Below, in pieces: positions 57,749 to 64,000 of a stretch of 64,000 nucleotides of DNA (position 1 is its first letter; the number at the start of each line of letters is the position of its first letter). Position numbers and translations under genes: made by a program. This stretch comes from Sporosarcina limicola. GTDB lineage: Bacteria > Bacillota > Bacilli > Bacillales_A > Planococcaceae. The DNA lies in assembly GCF_014873855.1 (NCBI RefSeq), contig NZ_JADBEL010000009.1, positions 1-64,000 on the forward strand, in the 5' to 3' direction. The notes beneath the pieces were generated by a model, which saw only the letters and a list, made by a program, of their open reading frames with translations, did no database searches and was not told the DNA's origin.

Positions 57749-58357
57749 TTATTTTTTATCTACTTGTTCTTTCATATCACTACGTGTGAAAATGTGATCA
57801 ATCATTCCGTACTCTTTTGCACGTTCAGCAGTCATGAAATTGTCGCGCTCTGTATCTTTTGCGATAACTTCAACCGGCTGACCAGTACGTTCTGAAAGGA
57901 TAGAATTTAACTTGTCGCGAAGGAAGAGAATTCGTTTAGCAGCGATTTCAATTTCTGTCGCTTGCCCCTGTGCGCCGCCTAATGGTTGGTGAATCATCAC
58001 TTCCGCGTTAGGGAGTGCACAACGTTTCCCCTTTGTACCTGCTGCTAGTAGGAATGCGCCCATTGATGCAGCCATACCGATACAAATTGTTTGGATATCA
58101 GGTTTGATGAATTGCATCGTATCAAAAATAGCCATCCCAGCAGTGATGCTTCCTCCTGGGCTATTGATATAAATCGAAATATCTTTTTCAGGATCTTCTG
58201 CTGCTAAGAATAGTAGTTGGGCAACGATTGAGTTTGAAACGTTATCATCGATTCCGCTACCGAGCATGATGATTCGGTCTTTCAAAAGACGGGAATAAAT
58301 ATCATACGCACGCTCACCCCGGCTCGTTTGTTCAATTACTGTAGGTATTAAATTCAT
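57749..58357 (-). CDS. clpP: ATP-dependent Clp protease proteolytic subunit ClpP
   Basis: 202 aa. The catalytic triad is in [10 protein letters not shown] (Ser), [11 protein letters not shown] (His) and KDTERDNFM (Asp). [12 protein letters not shown] and [12 protein letters not shown] are also family marks. It forms the barrel protease used with ClpX or ClpC, including for tmRNA-tagged proteins. AAGGAGG precedes the ATG. A CtsR operator overlaps its promoter. Confidence 0.98.
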   Translation of the reverse strand: MNLIPTVIEQTSRGERAYDIYSRLLKDRIIMLGSGIDDNVSNSIVAQLLFLAAEDPEKDISIYINSPGGSITAGMAIFDTMQFIKPDIQTICIGMAASMGAFLLAAGTKGKRCALPNAEVMIHQPLGGAQGQATEIEIAAKRILFLRDKLNSILSERTGQPVEVIAKDTERDNFMTAERAKEYGMIDHIFTRSDMKEQVDKK

Positions 58358-58428
58358 TCCATTTCCTCCTTCAAGGTGGATAGTAGTGTCAGTCTGTTGA
58401 AATATACTTTCGTTTCAACTATAACTTT

Positions 58429-58459
58429 ATCATACATAGTATGGTCAACAAAGGTCAAA
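58429..58459 (-). promoter_or_regulatory. clpP promoter with CtsR operator
   Basis: GGTCAACAAAGGTCAAA (58443-58459, plus strand) matches the CtsR heptad repeat GGTCAAANANRGTCAAA with one change. On the minus strand TTGACC (58453-58458) and TATGAT (58429-58434), 18 bases apart, form the promoter. Heat-shock control by CtsR is expected. Confidence 0.85.
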
Positions 58460-58481
58460 TATAACGCTTTCAAAATAACTA

Positions 58482-58510
58482 TTGCTTTCGTTCGATTACA
58501 TTAGTATAAT
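58482..58510 (+). promoter_or_regulatory. promoter of tRNA-Arg
   Basis: TTGCTT and TATAAT, 17 bases apart, lie 36 bases before the tRNA. Confidence 0.65.
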
Positions 58511-58545
58511 GAATCTTGTCTGCTACAAAAAAAGTTTGACATCCT

Positions 58546-58617
58546 GCCCTCGTGGTGCAACGGATAGCACGTGAGCCTCCGAAGCTTAAAATGTGAGTTC
58601 GATTCTCGCCGAGGGCA
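58546..58617 (+). tRNA. tRNA-Arg (CCG)
   Basis: A 72-base cloverleaf: acceptor GCCCTCG/CGAGGGC, D-arm GTGC/GCAC, anticodon stem TGAGC/GCTTA with loop CTCCGAA (anticodon CCG, reads CGG), T-arm GTGAG-TTCGATT-CTCGC, discriminator A, CCA not encoded. An integrase remnant begins 170 bases downstream, so the 3' end is a likely integration target. Confidence 0.92.
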
Positions 58618-58650
58618 TTTTATTTTATCGTAATATGTTTAAGTATACCG

Positions 58651-58687
58651 TGTCTCTACGCTTTTTATAGCGTGGGGACATTTTTTT
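58651..58687 (+). terminator. tRNA-Arg terminator
   Basis: TGTCTCTACGCT pairs with AGCGTGGGGACA and is followed by seven T. Confidence 0.85.
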
Positions 58688-58786
58688 ATGGAGAATTTCA
58701 GACGATGCTTTAACGTCAATAATACCACGAAGAAATACCACGCAGTACAAACCGTTCCTTGAGAAAAAGCAAAGGAGGGTCCCGCC

Positions 58787-59329
58787 ATTAAACGCAGAAA
58801 TTCCGTCACCACCGCTTTATCTAAGCAACTTATCGAAACATCATCCCGTGATGAAATAAAAACTTCTAATTATTACGACGCCTCTGAGGAATTTTTAAAA
58901 CATTGCTACATTAAAGGTCTATCTCCCGAAACAGTTAAGTTCTACGAAAAAGAACTCAAACAGATAGATCGTGGGCTTGCGGGAGTAAATGCCCCGCTCA
59001 CGGATGTGCGAAAGATTAAAACTTTAGACATCGAAAACTTTATAGAATATCTACTCGGCATAGGGCGTGCAACGAGTACGATTAACTCTCGCCTTCGTGC
59101 GGGTAGGACGTACTTCAATTTTTGCATACGCAAAGATTATATAAACGCAAATCCTTTCGATGGCGTGCAACAGCTAAAACAACGACACGAGGTTGGTGCA
59201 ACATTTTCTAAGCGTCAAATTAAACGTCTATTAGATGCGCCCGATTACGGTCGTTTAAATACACGCACCTTTCTCGGCTCGGATCGCATATTGGTCCGTG
59301 TAACCACTGGAGCCGGAGGCGAAAGGTAG
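58787..59329 (+). pseudogene. int: tyrosine integrase, N-terminal part only
   Basis: The frame is open from ATT 58787, which lies seven bases after GGAGGG, with no ATG before 59006. It encodes an arm/core-binding region: YYDASEEFLKHCYIKGLSPETVKFYEKEL, then TSTINSRLRAGRTYFNFCIRKDYINANPF and FSKRQIKRLLDAPD. The sequence then loses similarity and stops at 59329, before any catalytic Arg, His or Tyr. Intact relatives are about 300-380 aa. Either an ATT start or a lost start is possible. Its place after tRNA-Arg suggests it belonged to an element using that tRNA. Confidence 0.75.
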
Positions 59330-59835
59330 TCTGTATAAGAATAAGAGTGTATCTCGAATCGGAATGCGGTTGAGCCTTAGAGCCGTAAGGCTTAGAGGCA
59401 CTTTTGAAGCGTCCGGTTTTTTCGGTTCAGATGGGACTCTACGTCCGGTTTTTTCGGTTCAGTTTACATCGGAAGGAAAATGTAAACAGAGAGAAAGCGG
59501 CTGCCGATCCCGAATCCGAGGGAAAAACCGATCACATACCGATAGATCCCGTCCATGCTTGCGGTATTTTTTTATAGGCTATGTTAAATTTTATTGTCGA
59601 TAATAGAATATTCCGAACAGTTTCTTCTCGCTGAACTAACGGGCAGTTTTGTTGAACAAGTTGTGAATTTAGCATTTTAAAGTAAGAGCATTTCTTTGTA
59701 ATGAGAAATGCTTTTTATTTTTATCAAAATTAAAAGGATACAATAATAATATAGTAAAAAACGGTATTAATTTATTGTATAACGATAAAAAATGTGTTAA
59801 ATTCATTTTATCAATAAATCAGTGAGGTGCTTTAA
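59330..59835. other. structured non-coding stretch
   Basis: More GC-rich than its surroundings up to about 59570. It holds a 20-bp direct repeat (GTCCGGTTTTTTCGGTTCAG at 59411-59430 and 59443-59462) and hairpins AGCCTTA/TAAGGCT and GTTTACAT/ATGTAAAC. It looks like structured RNA or the junction of another element. No group II intron end or domain V is found. Beyond 59600 it is ordinary AT-rich leader for the next operon. Confidence 0.5.
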
Positions 59836-60321
59836 ATGAATGTTAAACAAGGTTCAACCACCTTCTTAAAGGTAATTATTTTTCTGATTGGAATTGCGAT
59901 GTTTGCTTTATGTATCTTTTGGTTGCCTGAGATAGCCATTAAAGATGCAAAGGTACATCCAGATACGGCTTACTTCCTAATCTCCTTTTTAGTATGTACA
60001 TATGGATTCTGTATTACGTTTTCTGTTGCGTTGTATCAAGCATTTAAACTACTAACCTATATCGAAAAAAACAATGCTTTCTCTGATTTATCCCTTAAAT
60101 CTTTGAAAGTCATAAAAAAATGTGCTTTTACAGTCATTTTCCTCATTCTGTTAGGAATAGTAAGCTTAATGGTACTTGCTAAAGTCACAGGAGATGATGC
60201 AGCAGGTCCTATATCATTAAGTCTAATGGGTATTTTAGTGACAAGTACCGTTGCAACTTTTGTAAGTGTTCTTCAAAAACCAATTAAAAATTTCCTAGAA
60301 AAAAATGAAATAAAAATGTGA
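59836..60321 (+). CDS. DUF2975 membrane protein 1
   Basis: 161 aa with four membrane helices (about residues 10-30, 48-68, 95-120, 128-150). LYQAFKLLTYIEKNNAFSDLSLKSLKVIKKCAF is the family core. DUF2975 proteins occur with a small YozG/HTH_26 regulator, as here. It is the first of two tandem paralogues. RBS GTGAGGTG precedes the ATG. Function unknown. Confidence 0.88.
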   Translation: MNVKQGSTTFLKVIIFLIGIAMFALCIFWLPEIAIKDAKVHPDTAYFLISFLVCTYGFCITFSVALYQAFKLLTYIEKNNAFSDLSLKSLKVIKKCAFTVIFLILLGIVSLMVLAKVTGDDAAGPISLSLMGILVTSTVATFVSVLQKPIKNFLEKNEIKM

Positions 60322-60331
60322 GGTGTTTATT

Positions 60332-60811
60332 TTGAGAGAAGTCACAACATTGTTTTTAAAAATAGCTGTTTTTATTATTGGACTACCGGTTCTTGCTTTA
60401 TGTATATTTTTAGTGCCCCATATGGCGAATTTCGCAGCAAAATTGTATCCAAATATTGCCCTAATGAAATATCTCGTTTTCATCGTGATGTATGGAGCGA
60501 CTGTGCCTTTTTACTTTGCTCTCTATCAGGCTTTCAATCTTTTACGGTACATTGACGAGAACGCAGCGTTCTCGGAATTATCTGTAAAGACGTTAAAGAA
60601 CATAAAGTGCTGTGCGATTACAATCAGTGGTTTGTATGTATTAGGTTTGCCACTCTTTCGTTTTATAGCAAAGGAAGTTGACCCTCCTATTGGATTAATG
60701 GGACTCATCATCATTTTTGCTTCGTTGGTTATCGCCGTTTTTGCTGCTATACTCCAACGGCTTCTACAAGAAGCGATTAACATAAAATCAGAAAATGATT
60801 TGACAATCTGA
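60332..60811 (+). CDS. DUF2975 membrane protein 2
   Basis: 159 aa, four membrane helices, paralogue of the preceding gene (LYQAFNLLRYIDENAAFSELSVKTLKNIKCCA). TTG 60332 is preferred, seven bases after AGGTG; GTG 60323 overlaps that site. It ends one base before the start of the regulator gene, so the three genes form one operon. Confidence 0.87.
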   Translation: MREVTTLFLKIAVFIIGLPVLALCIFLVPHMANFAAKLYPNIALMKYLVFIVMYGATVPFYFALYQAFNLLRYIDENAAFSELSVKTLKNIKCCAITISGLYVLGLPLFRFIAKEVDPPIGLMGLIIIFASLVIAVFAAILQRLLQEAINIKSENDLTI

Positions 60812-60812
60812 G

Positions 60813-61040
60813 GTGAATAACATGGCGATTATAATCAATATTGATGTGATGTTAGCTAAAAGAAAAATGAGCGTAACAGCACTTTCAGAGAGTGTTGGAA
60901 TAACAATGGCTAACCTTTCTATATTGAAAAATGGAAAGGCAAAAGCGATTCGATTATCAACTTTAGAGGCGATTTGTAAGGCTTTAGAATGTCAGCCTGG
61001 AGATATTTTGGAGTACAAAAGCGACGAAGACACTCAATAA
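60813..61040 (+). CDS. YozG-like XRE regulator
   Basis: 75 aa, HTH_26 type: INIDVMLAKRKMSVTALSESVGITMANLSILKNGKAKAIR, ending LEAICKALECQPGDILEY. Such regulators sit behind DUF2975 genes and control them. Confidence 0.88.
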   Translation: MNNMAIIINIDVMLAKRKMSVTALSESVGITMANLSILKNGKAKAIRLSTLEAICKALECQPGDILEYKSDEDTQ

Positions 61041-61087
61041 AAACAGACAACTAATTTATATAACTAACGCGTAACGATAGTTATATT

Positions 61088-61112
61088 AACCGCCTTTTCA
61101 AAGGGCGGTTTT
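61088..61112 (+). terminator. DUF2975 operon terminator
   Basis: AACCGCCTTT pairs with AAAGGGCGGTT around TC, followed by TTCTTTT. From here to 61500 I see no gene. Confidence 0.75.
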
Positions 61113-61511
61113 CTTTTGGGGCAAAAACAACATTAAGGTTTAACATAGCCTTTTTATAAAAGAATTGCGTTTCATACACAAACAAAAGGGCTTTAGCCCC
61201 TATAAGGTTAGACGGAGATATTCGTCACATCTCTCTCGCAGAATAAACTTTGTCAACTATGTACCTTCCTTTCTGATTTTTTGGGACCGTCGGCAACGTC
61301 GGTTCTTTTCTTAATTTCATGTACCGAAATGAATCAGAATAAGGCTTATCAAAATTGAGGGAGGGCTTCATCAAGTCGTCTTCTCATCAGCAGTTCGCTC
61401 ACTGCGTTGTCATGTGGTTATCGCTATCCATAACGAGAGAAGTGCCCGAGAACTCGATCACTTTTTTTTATGCAGTGAGTGCTAAAAATTATCAATTTAG
61501 GAGGTACGCAA

Positions 61512-61733
61512 ATGAACGTCAAAACTATGCGAGCGATCCGTCAATTGGGCAATCTCGATCAGATAGAATTTGCCGAGAAAGTCGGCGTCTCTAAAAGTCT
61601 CTTACAAAAAATTGAGACTGGAAATGCCCTGCTAACCAAACGAACAGCATCGAAGATTATGTACGCTTTTCGGTTAACCGAGAAGGACATCAAAGAACTC
61701 GCAGATATGATCGAACATCTAAAAGAAAAATAA
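61512..61733 (+). CDS. small XRE regulator
   Basis: 73 aa with an HTH at LDQIEFAEKVGVSKSLLQKIETGNALLT (about residues 15-42). ATG 61512 follows AGGAGG; a longer frame from 61479 is unlikely. It is followed by a decayed gene of replication or mobilisation type, as in small integrative elements. Confidence 0.8.
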   Translation: MNVKTMRAIRQLGNLDQIEFAEKVGVSKSLLQKIETGNALLTKRTASKIMYAFRLTEKDIKELADMIEHLKEK

Positions 61734-61748
61734 AGGGAGCGATTTAGA

Positions 61749-62162
61749 ATGACAACAAACCGAGCAGCAGCAACGAATATGCGAGAGTACATCGACAGAG
61801 AAACGGGCGAGCTCGTATAGGGACGCATCCAGACTCCCCAATAGATCGCAGCTATCGAGATCAACAAGGAAAAGCAGCGTTTCAAAGACCGGGGGAAATC
61901 GTTCGTCGCAGCATATATCGATGAACTTAGAACGATTAGCACCGAGCTCACTCTTAAGGACGCCGGATTCCTTATGCGTCTCATTAGTTTCATGCGTATG
62001 AATAACGGAGGCAAGCTTATCAATGACGGTAAGGCGTTAAGCTTCGCAGATATTAGATTAGCGACTAAAAAAGGGAAAACCCAGACGTCAGAGATTATTC
62101 AAAAGCTCGAAGAACTCGGCATCCCTAAATCGGTAAAAGTCGGGAACTCGAAAGAGTTTTAG
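61749..62162 (+). pseudogene. gene with two in-frame amber codons, replication-like
   Basis: From ATG 61749 a single frame of 137 codons reads MTTNRAAATNMREYIDRETG, ELV, TAG, GRIQTPQ, TAG, IAAIEINKEKQRFKDRGKSF and on to GNSKEF and a stop. The start MREYIDRETGELV resembles phage and plasmid replication proteins, and the middle FLMRLISFMRMNNGGKLI, a winged-helix-like stretch. Both interruptions are TAG and the frame is otherwise kept. It is probably a decayed gene; amber readthrough is a remote alternative. Confidence 0.55.
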
Positions 62163-62250
62163 GCATTACCAAAAAAATAACGAACCAATTTCAACTATAT
62201 ATGTTGAACTAAAGAATGCCATTGAATCCGCTACGGCGCTTGGGGATACC

Positions 62251-62291
62251 TCCCGCGATAAGCCTGATAGAAAACCATTATCGGGGAGGGA
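62251..62291. other. hairpin
   Basis: CCTCCCGCGATAA pairs with TTATCGGGGAGG (one mismatch or bulge). It lies between the decayed gene and the transposase and may be a terminator remnant or an element end. Confidence 0.35.
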
Positions 62292-62457
62292 TTGAACTGC
62301 ATCCCTCCTCTTTGTCTTATCGCTTCGGCTACCCCAGTAGACTCCTTCGCTGAAGATTACAGATAAATTATAAGTTCAAGATATATAAATAAAAAATATC
62401 CCTTGAAATATGTTTTAATTGTTAATAACAACACTAACAAAAAACATAACAAAGGAT

Positions 62458-63698
62458 ATGAATACTATGATACCTACATATTTCGGTAAATGCAAAGCTA
62501 TTTTTATAGAAACTATCCATAAATTGAAAGGTTCCGACAAACGAAAAGCACTTGCTGAAATAGCTAAAGCCCTGGGAAAGGGAGGTCAATCGATTGTTGC
62601 CAAAGAGTTTACCGTTAGTCGGAATACAATTCGAAAAGGTCGATTTGAGTTAAGAGGCATCTCCATTGTGGACGCCTTTAATGCCCGAGGACGAAACAGA
62701 GTGGAAGTCAAACTCCCCAATTTACTAACAGATATAACAGACGTCATTGACACTCAAAGTCAGACAGATCCTGACTTTGGAACCACTAGGCTTTTTACTA
62801 GGATGACCGTTCGTGAAGTACGTAAGCAACTTATTGAACAAAAAGGCTATACCGATGATGAGTTACCCGTTAACCAAACATTGAACAATAAGATCAACAA
62901 ACTGGGCTACCGTCTTCAAAAAGTACAAAAAGCGAAACCACTCAAAAAAATAGCAGAAACAGATGAAATCTTTGAACATCTAAAAAAAGTACATGATGCG
63001 AATAAAGACAAAGACAATCTAGTCAGAATCTCGATTGATACGAAAGATCGGGTAAAAATCGGCAATTTCTCAAGAGGTGGTAAAAGTAGAAACCTAGTAA
63101 AAGCGAATGATCATGATTTTGGAGGCGACTATGTAACTCCCTTTGGAATACTAGATTTAATGCGTGACCACCTTGAACTTGTATTGACAGAAACGAAGGC
63201 AATAGCGGATTTTATGGTGGATTGTATTGAGGCTTATTGGTGTAAACACTACTTACACATAAAAGACACGCTCATCATCAATGCGGATAATGGACCCGAA
63301 AATAGCAGTCGCAGAACACAATTCATGAAGCGGCTCATCGAGTTTGCGGCCAAGCATCATGTCAAAGTCATTTTAGCGTATTATCCTCCTTACCACAGTA
63401 AATATAATCCTGTAGAAAGAACTTGGGGACGCTTAGAACAACATTGGAATGGTGCTATTCTGGATTCAATGGATGCTGTTCTGGGTTTTGCGAAAAGTAT
63501 GACTTGGAAGGGGAAAAACCCGACTGTCAGCTTATCAGACAACGTGTATGAAACTGGAGTAAAGGTTGAAAAAAGCATCATAATCACTATGAAGAGCTAA
63601 TCGAGCGGGCAGCAGGAATAGAAAAGTGGTTTGTGACAATAGATCCGGAAACTATAAGAAAAGGTGGTTTATATGGAAAAAATAGTATTGGAAGCTGA
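62458..63698 (+). CDS. ISAzo13-type transposase, C-terminus in -1 frame
   Basis: The main frame ends at 63600. The DDE residues are in SIDTKDRVKIGNFSRGG, INADNGPENSS and YNPVERTWGRLEQHW, typical of the ISAzo13 family; GKGGQSIVAKEFTVSRNTIRKG is the N-terminal HTH. The expected C-terminal end (EELIERAAGIEKWFVTIDPE) is present only in the -1 frame, reached at a run of six A near 63567, and ends at 63698. This is either a frameshift mutation or programmed slippage. Start ATG 62458 or 62467; TTG 62419 is less likely. Inverted-repeat ends were not found by eye. Confidence 0.8.
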
Positions 63699-64000
63699 TT
63701 TTGGGGTAAGGGGAAGCTATGTTCATTTTAGCGATAATGAGCAAATTCGTTACCATTTTTGTATAATAATAGTCGTCCAAATACAATGAAAAGATCTTTT
63801 TGAGTTTCTTGTTGGGAAAGTACTGGATGTTGATCCGTTATTTCTTTTGATATGCCTAATACTGTGATTTAGTAATAATACTACTATATCATAGAGGTTA
63901 GTAATGCTACTATACTTGGGGTTTTTTAATATTACATCAACCGAAATCAGAATAGTGTTTGTCTATAGGGTTTTTATTACTTTCTATGAGAGTAGACAAA
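63699..64000. other. no gene seen
   Basis: AT-rich DNA after the transposase. I see no complete gene or repeat here. Confidence 0.5.

Noticed and set aside
59330-59600. A second group II intron in the integrase
   Set aside because: No GUGYG 5' end, RT gene or domain V-like hairpin could be found.

Overview
The window looks like a low-to-mid GC Bacillales chromosome, most likely Planococcaceae and Sporosarcina-like. This is inferred from the cggR-gap-pgk-tpiA-gpmI-eno-secG-est-rnr-smpB-ssrA order, the many TTG starts after strong Shine-Dalgarno sites, a T-box, CtsR and CggR operators, and a Bacillus-type tmRNA tag. The taxon is inference only.

Layout. 1-1213: remnant of a group IIC intron (minus strand), inserted just behind the copA terminator. 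1278-4440: copper regulon copA, copZ, csoR with CsoR-like operators. 4.6-8.8 kb: flavin-oxidoreductase remnant, Fur-box siderophore lipoprotein, DUF1648/DUF5808 membrane protein, alpha/beta-hydrolase lipoprotein, tiny ORF. 9.0-11.05 kb: overlapping operon of HTH regulator, ImmA/IrrE-type protease and PIN-like protein. 12-16.4 kb: dihydrouridine synthase, SLAP protein, a 184-bp MITE with 8-bp target duplication, SRPBCC protein, SLH-lytic transglycosylase. 17.3-20.3 kb: ABC importer behind a T-box with a probable Tyr specifier.

20.6-45 kb is a defence and mobile-element region: HTH-ImmA protease with partner; type I restriction-modification (hsdR, hsdM, hsdS) enclosing an AbiE toxin-antitoxin pair whose toxin has one in-frame stop; a Pycsar-like locus with one membrane effector and two different nucleotide cyclases; a small holin-like toxin; then an approximately 9-kb island in the 3' end of ssrA with a HEPN protein, an unknown protein, a 1,493-aa Avs-type STAND ATPase with an Mrr-like nuclease domain, and a broken tyrosine integrase. 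ssrA 3'-end copies mark the island edges, and a second small insert lies between the partial copy and intact ssrA.

45-58.5 kb is conserved core: tmRNA and SmpB (ribosome rescue), RNase R, carboxylesterase, SecG, the CggR-controlled lower glycolysis operon, a glutaredoxin-like protein and ClpP. Three copies of a roughly 140-bp intergenic repeat sit in front of smpB, eno and gap. After tRNA-Arg(CCG) the sequence turns mobile again: truncated integrase, unexplained structured stretch, two DUF2975 proteins with a YozG-like regulator, another small regulator, a gene with two in-frame amber codons, and an ISAzo13-type transposase needing a -1 frameshift for its normal C-terminus.

Starts were chosen by Shine-Dalgarno position and often differ from the longest possible reading frame.
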